From the NCBI RefSeq assembly GCF_010731115.1, contig NZ_AP022616.1, positions 744,001 to 808,000 on the forward strand: 64,000 nucleotides of DNA, read 5' to 3'. Positions within the stretch are counted from its first letter, which is position 1. Each line of letters begins with the position of its first letter. Source of the DNA: Mycolicibacterium phocaicum. Lineage in GTDB: Bacteria; Actinomycetota; Actinomycetes; Mycobacteriales; Mycobacteriaceae. The notes beneath the pieces are model-generated. The model made no database searches and was not told where the DNA came from. It was given only the letters and a program-made list of their open reading frames with translations. Made by a program: the position numbers and the translations under genes. Shown here piece by piece: positions 17,570-26,429 of the stretch.

Positions 17570-17660
17570 AATGCAGGGGTGCAGCGCGTTCCAATCTTCG
17601 TGATTCCAAAGCGTTCTCGGCGAGCCCGCCGCCAGTCGGCGTCCTGATGCCATCTCGTCA

Positions 17661-17665
17661 TCTGG
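17661..17665. repeat. Target-site duplication of transposon 2 (left)
   Basis: TCTGG here matches TCTGG at 28013-28017, directly abutting both terminal TGT ends. Five bases is the duplication expected of Tn7/Tn5053-type transposases. Confidence 0.92.
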
Positions 17666-17742
17666 TGTCCGTTCTCATTGATTCTGGGGCATTCTCATTG
17701 AATCTGGGGTAAGTGCGTGTCTTTCTCATTGAATCTGGGGCA
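17666..17742. repeat. Left end of transposon 2 with three transposase-binding-like repeats
   Basis: TTCTCATTGAWTCTGGGG occurs at 17672-17689, 17692-17709 and 17723-17740, all in the same orientation. The right end has three more copies (27911-27929 inverted, 27945-27964 direct with two changes, 27988-28006 inverted). Confidence 0.9.
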
Positions 17743-17761
17743 CGAGGCTTAGCGTTTATGT

Positions 17762-18502
17762 GTGCTGACGTCGGCTGTTTCGGCTGGGCCAGGTGTAGCG
17801 AGTGCAGTGGACTTGGAGTTCAACACCCGCGAGGGATGCACGCGGCAATCGCTGGACCGATGTGCTGCAACCCGGTTTGAGTTGGACTGTTCACCAGTGC
17901 GGAATTTCCCCTCGTTTCGAGGTCAGCGTAACTTTCCCGGGCTGTGGTGGTTCGCCACAACCGGCGCACATGTAGGTCACGAGTCCTGGGTAGAACGTGA
18001 CCAGTTGATGGCGTTGGATGCCGATCCGGATGTTGTTGGTGTTCTGTCGCAACCATTTTGGATTCATTGGCGTGACGGCACGCGGCATGCTCCTGACTAC
18101 TTCGTGCGGCGCCGCGATGGATCTGTCGTCGTAGTCGACGTTCGTGAGGACGACCGGATCTCTGACGCTGATCGGGACGTGTTCGATCGGTCTGCCGCCA
18201 CGTGCGCGATGGTCGGTTGGGATTACCTGCGTGTCGGTTCCCTCGATCCAGTGCTGCGGGCGAATCTACGTTGGTTGTCGGGTTATCGGCATCCGCGAGT
18301 ATTGAAGATCGGTTTGGCTGATCAACTGGCGGAGGTCTTCGCTCGGGTCCGTCCGTTGATGGCTGGTGTGCACGCGGTCGGGACTCCTTTGGTGGTGCTG
18401 CCCGTACTGTTTCATCTGCTCTGGCACGGCCGTTTAGTTGCCGATCTGCAAGGAGCGGCACTTGGCGACGACACGGCGATTGGCCTCGGGACCGGGTGGT
18501 GA
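17762..18502 (+). CDS. tnsA: TnsA-like endonuclease subunit of heteromeric transposase
   Basis: The product is about 246 residues from GTG 17762 and parallels the copy at 11210-11947: HESWVERDQLMALDADPDV, HAPDYFVRRRDGS, VVVVDVREDDR. The canonical Lys is again Arg. The N-terminal 15 residues are not conserved between the copies, so a later GTG (near 17804) is possible. It ends 6 bp before tniA. Confidence 0.85.
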   Translation: MLTSAVSAGPGVASAVDLEFNTREGCTRQSLDRCAATRFELDCSPVRNFPSFRGQRNFPGLWWFATTGAHVGHESWVERDQLMALDADPDVVGVLSQPFWIHWRDGTRHAPDYFVRRRDGSVVVVDVREDDRISDADRDVFDRSAATCAMVGWDYLRVGSLDPVLRANLRWLSGYRHPRVLKIGLADQLAEVFARVRPLMAGVHAVGTPLVVLPVLFHLLWHGRLVADLQGAALGDDTAIGLGTGW

Positions 18503-18508
18503 CCTGAC

Positions 18509-20590
18509 GTGCGAACGGGTGTCGTCCGAGAGGGAGACGAAATCCGTTTATCAGCAGGTGTTTTCACCGTCGTAACCCTGTCGGGCGGATCAGCTCGACT
18601 GGTTGACGCTGTCGGCGAGCAGATTGTGGTGCCGCTCTCGCAGCTGATGGTTGATCCGGCATTGGAATTGGTGTCGGGGTCGCGACCGCCACTGTGTTCT
18701 GAGGAAATGCTGGCTGGCATTCCCGAGGCAGCCGTCGAGCAAGCACGGTGGTGGGAGCGCCACATCGTGGAGATCCTCAGCGGCCGCCCGCCTGGGACGG
18801 CCGCGGGCATTCGTCCCCGCCCAGAGTTCGACACGGCGAAACGATCTCTGCGGCAGCGTGAGCTGGCCAAGTTGGACGAGCTGCGTGCCGCCGGCCACGA
18901 CGTGAGTCGGAATGCGTTGCAGCGTCGCCGATTTGCCTACGAACGGGACGGGCTCCTGGGAGTGGTTGACGGGCGCCATAATCGGCGGCGCGCGGTATTC
19001 GGCCGTGTGGACGACCGTGTCGTCGCCGCGGTGCGGGATGCGATCGAGGGCGAGACCGACCTGTCAACGGGAACGGTGCAGCGTCTGCAACGGCGGGTCG
19101 CCAAGACGCTGGTGGCCACCTATGGTGCCGACGACGCGCCCGCGATGCCGTCGCAGCCCACCTTCTACCGGCTGGTCAAGCGCCTCGCGGAAGGACGGCA
19201 CACGTTCGGGTCAGCACGGACGCGGCGATCGCTGTCCAAGCAGCCCGATGGCCCATTCGGGTCGATCACCGTGGTGCGCCCCGGCGAGATGGTGGAAATC
19301 GATTCAACCCTTCTGGATGTACGGGTAGTGCTCGATGACGGCATGGTAGACCGAGTCGAGCTGACTGCGATGGTCGACAACGCTACGCGGTCCATCCCGG
19401 CCGCGGTGCTGCGACCGACGACCAAAGCAGTGGACGCGTCACTGCTCTTGGCGCGGGCATTGACGCCCGAACCGATGCGCCCGGGATGGGCCGATGCGCT
19501 GCGGATGTCCCGGTCGGTACTTCCGCACCACAGCCTGACCAGTGTCGATCAGCGCCTGGCCGATGCTGCGGCCAGGCCGGTGATCGCTCCCGAGACGATC
19601 GTCTGCGATCACGGGAAAGCGTATCTGTCCCAAACATTTCGGCAAGCGTGCTGCACATTGGGGATCAATCTGCAGCCGGCTCATCCCGACTGCCCGACCG
19701 ATAAGCCGAAGATCGAGCGGACATTGCAGTCGGTGGGCACCCTGTTCGCACAGTACGTGGCCGGTTACGTCGGTTCATCGGTGGAGCGGCGTGGGAAAAA
19801 CGCCGAGGACGACGCGGTGTGGTCGATGATTGAGCTGCAGGCGCTGCTGGACGAGTGGATCATCGCGGTGTGGCAGAACCGCCCCCACGATGGCCTGCGG
19901 GATCCGGTGACGCCGGGGAAAGCGTTGTCTCCCAACGAGAAATACACTGCCCTCGTTGAGGTGGCTGGCTATGTACCGGTCCCACTGGACGCCGACGACT
20001 ATATCGAATTGCTTCCCGTGCAGTGGCGCACAATCAACAGTTACGGGGTCCGGATCAACCATCGCACCTATGACGCCAAGGCGCTCAACCCATACCGGCG
20101 CCAGCATTCCGGGGTCGATGCCCGTAACGGACAGTGGGAAGTGCACTACGACCCGTATGACGTGTCGAGGATTTGGGTGCGCAATCACCACGAAGACGGA
20201 TGGCTGGCCGCGACGTGGACGCACCTTCGGTCCTCGCCGGTGCCGTTCGGCGAGACACTGTGGCGCCACGCCCGCTCCGTAGCCGACCGCAGAGGGGCCC
20301 AGAAGACCCAGGAAGCGGAGATTGCGGCCATCGCGGAGGACTTGCTGGACCGCGCCGCCGCTGGGCCGCAGCAGCAGACGAAAGCCGAGCGCCGAGTGAC
20401 TGGACGGACCAGCGCCGCGAGCGCCGGCCGGGACTGGCCGGACCCGACGGAATCATCCGAACATCATGGCCCGTCACCGTCGGAACGGGCCGCCGACAAC
20501 GAGACTTTCGACGATGACGGCGAGATGGCGGAGGTCATACCCCTGCCGGTGTTTGATGCACGCAAGGAGGCCCAAACGTGGCGACTGTGA
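18509..20590 (+). CDS. tniA: TniA/TnsB-like DDE transposase (Mu/rve type)
   Basis: The 693-residue product reads MRTGVVREGDEIRLSAGVFT and has the catalytic triad in VEIDSTLLD, VCDHGKAYL and KPKIERTL, plus the Mu-type C-terminal barrel. It aligns along its whole length with the protein at 9120-11213 at high identity, except for the C-terminal tail that contacts TniB. It overlaps tniB by 13 bp, the same as in transposon 1. Confidence 0.93.
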   Translation: MRTGVVREGDEIRLSAGVFTVVTLSGGSARLVDAVGEQIVVPLSQLMVDPALELVSGSRPPLCSEEMLAGIPEAAVEQARWWERHIVEILSGRPPGTAAGIRPRPEFDTAKRSLRQRELAKLDELRAAGHDVSRNALQRRRFAYERDGLLGVVDGRHNRRRAVFGRVDDRVVAAVRDAIEGETDLSTGTVQRLQRRVAKTLVATYGADDAPAMPSQPTFYRLVKRLAEGRHTFGSARTRRSLSKQPDGPFGSITVVRPGEMVEIDSTLLDVRVVLDDGMVDRVELTAMVDNATRSIPAAVLRPTTKAVDASLLLARALTPEPMRPGWADALRMSRSVLPHHSLTSVDQRLADAAARPVIAPETIVCDHGKAYLSQTFRQACCTLGINLQPAHPDCPTDKPKIERTLQSVGTLFAQYVAGYVGSSVERRGKNAEDDAVWSMIELQALLDEWIIAVWQNRPHDGLRDPVTPGKALSPNEKYTALVEVAGYVPVPLDADDYIELLPVQWRTINSYGVRINHRTYDAKALNPYRRQHSGVDARNGQWEVHYDPYDVSRIWVRNHHEDGWLAATWTHLRSSPVPFGETLWRHARSVADRRGAQKTQEAEIAAIAEDLLDRAAAGPQQQTKAERRVTGRTSAASAGRDWPDPTESSEHHGPSPSERAADNETFDDDGEMAEVIPLPVFDARKEAQTWRL

Positions 20591-21606
20591 CCGAGATTGC
20601 GGCGGTGGGTCAGTTAGAGGATCGCCGCCAGCCGACCACGACGCTGGAGGGCTGGCGGCGTTTTGTTGATGCCGATCCGCCGGAGTTCACGTTGCTCGCC
20701 GACGACGAGTGGGCCAGCCTCGGTGAGGACGAGCGGACGGCCTACAACGAGGCCCGGGTTGCGCATCATTCGGAGCTGGTGGTGGTCACCACGTCGGCGA
20801 TCGAAGCGATCACCCATCAGGGCCGGCTGTTGACATTGCTCAACCAGCGCGAGATCGGGGCCCGGCGCGGGCTGATCATCTCCGGCGGGGCAGCGACGGG
20901 GAAAACTACGGCGATCAAGCAACTGGGTCGGTTTCACGAATTGCGCACCCGTGCACGGTTTCCCGGCGATGAGAGCCGGATTCCGGTGGTGTATGTGACG
21001 GCCCCGCCGAAAGGGTCGCCCCGCAAGTTGGCGATGGAGTTCGCACGGTTTCTGGGGCTTCCCACGCTCAATCAGCGGATGAACGTGACCGATATTTCCG
21101 ATGCCGTGTGCCAGGTGCTCATCGATGCCCGTACCGACATCGTGGTGGTCGATGAAATCCACAACCTCAACCTCGACACCCGCGCCGGCGAAGAACTGTC
21201 CGACCACCTCAAATACTTCACCGAGCATCTGCCTGCGACATTCGTTTACGCCGGGATCGAAGTGGAACGCTCGGGGCTGTTCACCGGCACGCGGGGACGG
21301 CAGTTGGCCGGCCGTTGCGGGGTGATCCACACCAGCGCATTCCCCGACGCCAAGGAGTGGCGACAACTCGTCGCCGCCATGGAAGGTACCTTGCGTCTGC
21401 ATCGACACGAACCGGGAAGCCTTGTCGCCCAGGCCCGTTACCTGCACCGCCGCACCGGCGGGATGATCGGCAGCCTGGCCCACTTGATCCGGGCTTCAGC
21501 AATCCAAGCGATGCTCGACGGCACCGAGCACATCACCCGCGAGGCCATGGACGATATTTTGATCGACTACGCCGCCCACACGGCCGCGGCCCGCACGGCC
21601 AGCTGA
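20578..21606 (+). CDS. tniB: TniB/TnsC-like AAA+ ATPase
   Basis: The 342-residue product has Walker A GGAATGKTTAIKQ and Walker B IVVVDEIHNL. Most of the protein matches the TniB at 8116-9132 nearly residue for residue. The GTG at 20578 is used. tniQ follows after 1 bp. Confidence 0.93.
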   Translation: MATVTEIAAVGQLEDRRQPTTTLEGWRRFVDADPPEFTLLADDEWASLGEDERTAYNEARVAHHSELVVVTTSAIEAITHQGRLLTLLNQREIGARRGLIISGGAATGKTTAIKQLGRFHELRTRARFPGDESRIPVVYVTAPPKGSPRKLAMEFARFLGLPTLNQRMNVTDISDAVCQVLIDARTDIVVVDEIHNLNLDTRAGEELSDHLKYFTEHLPATFVYAGIEVERSGLFTGTRGRQLAGRCGVIHTSAFPDAKEWRQLVAAMEGTLRLHRHEPGSLVAQARYLHRRTGGMIGSLAHLIRASAIQAMLDGTEHITREAMDDILIDYAAHTAAARTAS

Positions 21607-21607
21607 C

Positions 21608-22450
21608 GTGGCAACTGTCAGGCCGTGGCCGCGCGGACCACGCCAGCGGCTCCCGCGAACGATCGCACCGTTCCGTTGGGAAGCCGTATCGTCCTACATC
21701 GACAGGCTGGCCCGCGCCAACCATATCGGCGTCTCCACACTGCGCGGCCATGTCGCCGAATCATGCGCAGCCCGGCCGCGACCGGACTGGTTGGCCGTCG
21801 TCAGCGGCCAACCTGAGCAGGTAATCCGGTCCCGTCTCTGCGGGCTTGCTGGCGACCCCACCGCGCTCAAGCAATATCTCCGCCGCCCTTTGTGTCAAAG
21901 ATGTATGGCACGCAAGGGAATACACGAACCCGTCTACTGCTACCTGCCTGCACATGTCTCCGTATGCCACCGTCACCGACGCTGGATCGGTTCACCAACG
22001 CGCGTTCTTGACGACCAGGTGGATCTTCGTGACCGGCCCACGGTGCTCAGTGCCGGGCGCACGCATCGGCGCTTGGCCCGTCAGTATTCAGAGGTCGACC
22101 TTCATGACGCCTTGGGCGACGCCCGCCACATCCTGGTCTTCTGGGCTCACGCAGAGCGTCACGTGGCGGCGGGGATTCTGCAGAATGGCCTAGAAGCGCA
22201 CGTGGTGGCCTACCCCGATGTGATCGCCGTAGCCGCAACATTGCTCACAGCTCGCCCTCGGGTTGAACAGCCCAGGACGCCAACGGAACCCGCCTGGCCG
22301 ACGCTACTGCTCGACCGCATCAACGAACGCACCGGCGCCCACCATGCCGACGCCACCCCCGTCGAGCAATGGGCGCAGTACCGACGCCTATTCGCCACTG
22401 CCGTATTGACGACACGCTCAGACGGCGCAGAACTGGCGTGTCGCGCTTAG
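21608..22450 (+). CDS. tniQ: TniQ-family target-selection protein
   Basis: The 280-residue product has the TniQ N-terminal motif (PFRWEAVSSYIDRLARANHI) and zinc-finger-like Cys/His residues (CQRCMARKGIHEPVYC, CHRHRRW). It is much less similar to the transposon 1 TniQ than the other three proteins are to theirs, although both contain the EPV[HY]C motif. Cargo begins directly after it. Confidence 0.85.
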   Translation: MATVRPWPRGPRQRLPRTIAPFRWEAVSSYIDRLARANHIGVSTLRGHVAESCAARPRPDWLAVVSGQPEQVIRSRLCGLAGDPTALKQYLRRPLCQRCMARKGIHEPVYCYLPAHVSVCHRHRRWIGSPTRVLDDQVDLRDRPTVLSAGRTHRRLARQYSEVDLHDALGDARHILVFWAHAERHVAAGILQNGLEAHVVAYPDVIAVAATLLTARPRVEQPRTPTEPAWPTLLLDRINERTGAHHADATPVEQWAQYRRLFATAVLTTRSDGAELACRA

Positions 22451-22586
22451 GGGTCGGCAGTCTTGAATGTGCCTTATCAGTAAGGCACTTGTGGTGTGCA
22501 TCTGACTGTGTCCGACGGTTGTATCTATCGGCTTTCTAATCGTTAGGGACAGTGGTATCTGGCTGGGTGTATCGGCCGGTGAATCA

Positions 22587-23435
22587 TCACCGGCGGCGCT
22601 GCTTGCCGGTGATTGGCCGGCGGTGGGTGGTCCAGTACGCGGCCACCGCGCTGACCACCACAGCGAAGGCGGCAATGACGCTGGCCGGGAGGGCGTGGTC
22701 CTGCAGCCATCCGGTCGCGGTGGCCGACCAGCCGGTGAGCAGGTTGCCGCCGCTGGCGGTGTGCCCGGTGGCCGCGGGCAGCCAGTACCACGCGAGGTAG
22801 GCGCCGGTGGCGATGAGGACAACGGCGGTGACGCGGGTCCCGTGGCGGGCGAGGATACCCAGATGCCGGGTCAGGGCCGTGCCGGCGATGGCGGTGCCGA
22901 CGCTGACCAGCATCAAGATGGTGGCGGCACCGGCTGTGTATGCGGTGAACACTGCCAGCAGACCGCCCCATCCGCTGGTGGCCTGGGCCTGGGCGATCAC
23001 CGCGAGCAGTACCCCGAAGGTGCAGGACAGTGACGCCAGGGCGTAGCCGATTCCGGCCGCGAGCACACCACCGGCTGTTGGGGAGTCCGGCCGATGACGC
23101 GTCCGGGCAGGCATACGCAGACCGATGGTGCGGCCGGTGAGCATGAAGCCGCCCAAGATGGCCAGGGTGAGCCCGATCGTGATCCCGAGCCAGGGAGCAG
23201 CCGTCACCAGGGTCCGGGCACCGGCACTGATCGCGATACCGGCGAGGGTGAGGGTGCCGGTGAACCCGATGGTCAGGACGGCCCCGGTGCGCAGTGCCCG
23301 GGCCAGCCGCACGAGCACCGCATCGGTGCCGCCGGTGGCGATGGTGCCGGTGATCCACGCCGGTAGCAGCGCGAACCCGCAGGGGTTGACCGGGGCGAGC
23401 ATGCCAGCGGTAAACGCGAGCGCGAGCAGGTTCAC
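22587..23435 (-). CDS. CcdA/DsbD-like membrane protein of the mer operon
   Basis: The 282-residue product has about seven membrane helices. The motif APVNPCGFALLPAW in the first pair and SLSCTFGVLL further on provide the two redox Cys typical of CcdA/DsbD. It overlaps the thioredoxin-like gene by 4 bp (GTGA), so electrons may pass from it to that lipoprotein. CcdA-like genes recur in actinobacterial mer clusters; whether they serve Hg uptake or thiol protection is not settled from sequence. Confidence 0.82.
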   Translation of the reverse strand: MNLLALAFTAGMLAPVNPCGFALLPAWITGTIATGGTDAVLVRLARALRTGAVLTIGFTGTLTLAGIAISAGARTLVTAAPWLGITIGLTLAILGGFMLTGRTIGLRMPARTRHRPDSPTAGGVLAAGIGYALASLSCTFGVLLAVIAQAQATSGWGGLLAVFTAYTAGAATILMLVSVGTAIAGTALTRHLGILARHGTRVTAVVLIATGAYLAWYWLPAATGHTASGGNLLTGWSATATGWLQDHALPASVIAAFAVVVSAVAAYWTTHRRPITGKQRRR

Positions 23436-23986
23436 CGTGCGGCGCTGCTGCCGAGGGCGGCCAGGATCTGATCCTGGGACGGGGCGTGGCCGCGGTAGCT
23501 GATCTGCCCGGACGGGTCGATGACGAGGGCGGTGGTCGGCGCGGTCACCTGGTAGCGGCTGGTCAGGGCCCCGTTAGTATCGACGACCGCGGGCAGGCTG
23601 GTGCCGCCGATCTGGTCCAGGAAGTGGCGAACATCGGCGGGTTTCTCGGTGGGGACGATGTCGACGGCTAGGAACTTGGCGCTGCCTCCGGCTTTCTCCA
23701 CGGCCGCCCGAGCAGCGGCCAGGGATTTACCGCCGCCGACGCATTCGCCGCACCCGTAGGAGAAGAACAGGATCGCGGTCGGGGCGGCAGCGGGCAGTTC
23801 GACGGTTTTGCCGTCCACCGTGGTCAGTGTCGCCGCCGTCGCCTGGGTTGTGGCGTTGGCGTGTGGCGGTGAGGTCGGATTGCTGGTTGTGGCCGATTGG
23901 CCGCACGCGGTCAGCGCGCCCGCTGCCAGCATCACAGCCGTAACGCCCGCCCACCTGTGGGGTGTAAACGAACGCGTTTCAGACAT
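23432..23986 (-). CDS. Thioredoxin-like lipoprotein of the mer operon
   Basis: The 184-residue product has a lipobox (AAGALTACG, lipidated Cys at about residue 28) and a thioredoxin-like fold with a CGEC redox pair (FFSYGCGECVGG) and a cis-Pro-like LPAVVD. It would sit on the outside of the membrane, probably as partner of the CcdA-like protein. The start overlaps the MerT-like stop by 8 bp. Confidence 0.82.
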   Translation of the reverse strand: MSETRSFTPHRWAGVTAVMLAAGALTACGQSATTSNPTSPPHANATTQATAATLTTVDGKTVELPAAAPTAILFFSYGCGECVGGGKSLAAARAAVEKAGGSAKFLAVDIVPTEKPADVRHFLDQIGGTSLPAVVDTNGALTSRYQVTAPTTALVIDPSGQISYRGHAPSQDQILAALGSSAAR

Positions 23987-24269
23987 TGTCGATGCTTCCT
24001 TTCGTCAGGTCGTCGAGCGTGTGCGTCGCGGGTGAATGGCTGTCGGCGGGACAGCAGTGATCGCCGCGTTGACCGCGGCGGGCGAAGGCGACCACAGCCG
24101 CCAGCAGCAGCGCGACGGCTGCCCCGATGACCCATGGATTCTCGAGCAGTCCACACACGGCGGCGAGCGCGCCGCCGGCGATCAGGACTGGCGCGGCGCA
24201 ACACAGGGCCGTCACCAGCACCGCTGCCGCACCCAGCAGCACGGGATTTCTTCGTGGACGTTGATTCAT
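23979..24269 (-). CDS. Small MerT-like mercuric ion transport protein
   Basis: The 96-residue product has two or three membrane helices with a vicinal Cys pair in the first (VTALCCAAPVLIAGG), the Hg(II)-binding signature of MerT/MerC/MerF proteins. A second pair (DHCCPADSH) is in the cytoplasmic tail and could pass Hg(II) to MerA. It lies 32 bp downstream of merB. The exact subfamily is uncertain. Confidence 0.72.
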   Translation of the reverse strand: MNQRPRRNPVLLGAAAVLVTALCCAAPVLIAGGALAAVCGLLENPWVIGAAVALLLAAVVAFARRGQRGDHCCPADSHSPATHTLDDLTKGSIDNV

Positions 24270-24301
24270 TGATTTCTCCTCATCAGGTTGGGTGCGGCTG
24301 G

Positions 24302-24943
24302 TCAGCTGCAGCAGCCGGGGTGGGCAGTTGGCGGGGTATGGAGCTGGGTAAGGATTTGTGTGGTCAGGGCTGCGCCGAGTTGGTGGGCCTCAGCGACGCT
24401 GACGATCTGACCTTCGGGGTGCTCGGCGAGCCACGGCGCGGCGTCCTGCGCGCAGGTGAAGTAGTGCACCTGGTTGCAGAATGAGGACCGGATCGAGGTG
24501 AGGTCGTCGGGGTTGACCAGCGAGACCACCGCGGTCTCGGGCTGCACGCTGGTGACACCGTTTTCGCCGACCGAGACCCTGATCGGGTGCCCGCTGACGG
24601 GTGATTCGGATTCGATGCTGGCGGGCCGGTCCAGGATGGTGGGAAAGATGAGGGTGTCCAGGGCGCACCAGGTGTAGAGCTCTTGGCCGGCCACGGTGAA
24701 TCGGTGGCGGGTCGGGCGCAGGGTCAGGCCCTGGCCGACGATGCGGCCCTGCTCGTCGTATTCGGTGTCGGGTACCGCGGCCAGACGCCGGGTCACCTCG
24801 TCAACCGGGAGGCCGACGGCCGCGGCGAGCGCCTCCACGGTGACCGGCTCGCCGGCGGCGAGCAGCCGCAGCAACGGCACCAGCATCGTCGGGTCGAGCC
24901 CGGACTCTTCCGGAATGGTCAGGCGGTCAAGGAAATTGGGCAT
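24302..24943 (-). CDS. merB: Alkylmercury lyase MerB
   Basis: The 213-residue product cleaves the C-Hg bond of organomercurials. Catalytic residues are present: Cys and Asp in TWCALDTL (C96/D99 equivalents) and Cys in SSFCNQVHYF (C159 equivalent). An N-terminal winged-helix-like domain precedes the core. It ends with a Cys pair, GCCS, that may help transfer Hg(II). The ATG at 24943 has AAAGG upstream. Gene follows merA after 26 bp. Confidence 0.95.
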   Translation of the reverse strand: MPNFLDRLTIPEESGLDPTMLVPLLRLLAAGEPVTVEALAAAVGLPVDEVTRRLAAVPDTEYDEQGRIVGQGLTLRPTRHRFTVAGQELYTWCALDTLIFPTILDRPASIESESPVSGHPIRVSVGENGVTSVQPETAVVSLVNPDDLTSIRSSFCNQVHYFTCAQDAAPWLAEHPEGQIVSVAEAHQLGAALTTQILTQLHTPPTAHPGCCS

Positions 24944-24969
24944 CAGGAACCTTTCGAGTGAGCCATGCG

Positions 24970-26373
24970 TCAGGATGCGCAGCAGGACAGTCGGGACATA
25001 TCGGCGCTGAAGGACTGGGCGGCGATTTTGATGCCTTCGGCCATGGTCAGATACGGGGCCCAGGACCCGGCGACCTGGTCGACGGTCATCGCGGCGTCGA
25101 GGATGTAGACCGCGGCGGCGGCGATCTCGCCAGCATCCTTGGCGACGGCGGTGATGCCGTGGATGCGGCCGGTGCCGGCGTCGGCGACGAGTTTGATGAA
25201 ACCGCGGGTGTCTCGGTTGACCACCGCACGCGGCACATGTTTTAGCGGCAGCACCCGGCAGTCGCACCGTGTCCCGGCGGCGAGGAGCTCGGCCTCGGTC
25301 GTCCCGGCCGCACCGACCGCGGGGCTGGTGAACGTCACGCGGGGCAGATGGCGGTAGTCGACCCTGCGGCCGGCGTCGGTGAAGATGTTGTCGGCGACCA
25401 TCGCGCCGTGATGGGCGGCGACGTAGACGAACTCGCGGTGCCCGGTCACGTCGCCGGCCGCCCAGATCCGTGGGTTCGACGACTGCAGCCCGTCGCTCAC
25501 CACGACCTCGTTGTTCTCGCCGGTTTTGACCTGCACCGCTTCGAGATTCAGGCCGTCGGTGTTCGGACGGCGGCCGGTGGCGACGAGGACTTTCGCGGCA
25601 CGGAACTGCTGCGTTCCGCCGGTGATGGTCGCGGTGACCGTGACCTGATCGTCGGCCTGCTCGACCTCGCTCACCGTGGCGCGGCGCACCACCCGGATGC
25701 CGTCGTCGGCGAACACCTCCAGCAGCGCCATGCCGACTTCCGGCTCTTCCTTCGATGCCAGCGTGGAGCGGACCAGCACCGTCACCGTTGACCCGAGCCG
25801 GGCGAACAGTTGCGCCTGCTCCAACGCGACGTAGCCGCCGCCGATCACCAGCAGCGACTCCGGGACCTCGGTGACTTCCATCGCGGTGGTCGAGGTCAGG
25901 TAGGCGACGCCCTCGAATGCGGGCGGGATGACTGGGTTCGCGCCGGTGGCGATCAGGTAGTGCTCGGCCTCGATGGTGGCATCGCCGACCTCGATGACGG
26001 GCGCGTCCGGGGTTCCGGCGAACCGCGCTTGGCCCTGAATGCGCTGCCAGCCATACGATTCGGCCACGTTGAGGTACTTCTCTGAGCGCAGCGACTCCAC
26101 CAGATCGTGCGTGCCGGCGATCAGGGCCGCCATGTCCACCGGGCCGGCCGTGGTGGCGATCCCCGGGAACCGGGCAGTGTCGGCTGCGGTATGCCGGGCC
26201 TCGGCCGCTGCGATCAGGGCCTTTGACGGCACGCAGCCGGTGTTGACACACGTGCCACCGAAGATGCCGCGCTCGATCATGACGACGGACTTGCCGAGCG
26301 CGGTAGCGCGGATCGCCGCGGCCATCGCCGCGCCGCCGGAACCGATGACCGCGAGGTCCAATCCCTGACTCAT
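24970..26373 (-). CDS. merA: Mercuric reductase MerA
   Basis: The 467-residue flavoprotein reduces Hg(II) to Hg(0) with NADPH. It shows the FAD-binding motif AVIGSGGAAMAAA, the redox-active GTCVNTGCVPSK, the NADPH motif VIGGGYVALE and the C-terminal Cys pair (MSRLSCCAS). There is no N-terminal heavy-metal-binding domain, as in other short actinobacterial MerA. The start MSQGLDLAV at 26373 is preferred; it is very close to the operator-promoter, so the leader is short. Confidence 0.96.
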   Translation of the reverse strand: MSQGLDLAVIGSGGAAMAAAIRATALGKSVVMIERGIFGGTCVNTGCVPSKALIAAAEARHTAADTARFPGIATTAGPVDMAALIAGTHDLVESLRSEKYLNVAESYGWQRIQGQARFAGTPDAPVIEVGDATIEAEHYLIATGANPVIPPAFEGVAYLTSTTAMEVTEVPESLLVIGGGYVALEQAQLFARLGSTVTVLVRSTLASKEEPEVGMALLEVFADDGIRVVRRATVSEVEQADDQVTVTATITGGTQQFRAAKVLVATGRRPNTDGLNLEAVQVKTGENNEVVVSDGLQSSNPRIWAAGDVTGHREFVYVAAHHGAMVADNIFTDAGRRVDYRHLPRVTFTSPAVGAAGTTEAELLAAGTRCDCRVLPLKHVPRAVVNRDTRGFIKLVADAGTGRIHGITAVAKDAGEIAAAAVYILDAAMTVDQVAGSWAPYLTMAEGIKIAAQSFSADMSRLSCCAS

Positions 26374-26382
26374 GCACCCATC

Positions 26383-26412
26383 CTTGACCTTCAAGTAGGC
26401 TTGAAGGTCAAG
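26383..26412. promoter_or_regulatory. MerR-type operator-promoter (perfect dyad)
   Basis: CTTGACCTTCAAG (26383-26395) and CTTGAAGGTCAAG (26400-26412) are perfect 13-bp arms around TAGG, between divergent merA and merR. TTGACC within the arms can serve as the -35 element in either direction, with the dyad occupying the long spacer as MerR regulators require. Confidence 0.85.
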
Positions 26413-26429
26413 TGTTCTGAGGAGACATC

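Noticed and set aside
17666..17742. Three evenly repeated TTCTCATTGAATCTGGGG units, similar to the start of a CRISPR array
   Set aside because: Spacing is irregular, only three copies exist, and matching inverted copies occur at the other end of the element with a target duplication, so these are transposase-binding sites.
7255..22450. Possible CRISPR-associated (CAST) transposons because of TnsA/TniB/TniQ
   Set aside because: No Cas gene and no repeat-spacer array is present in either element within the window.
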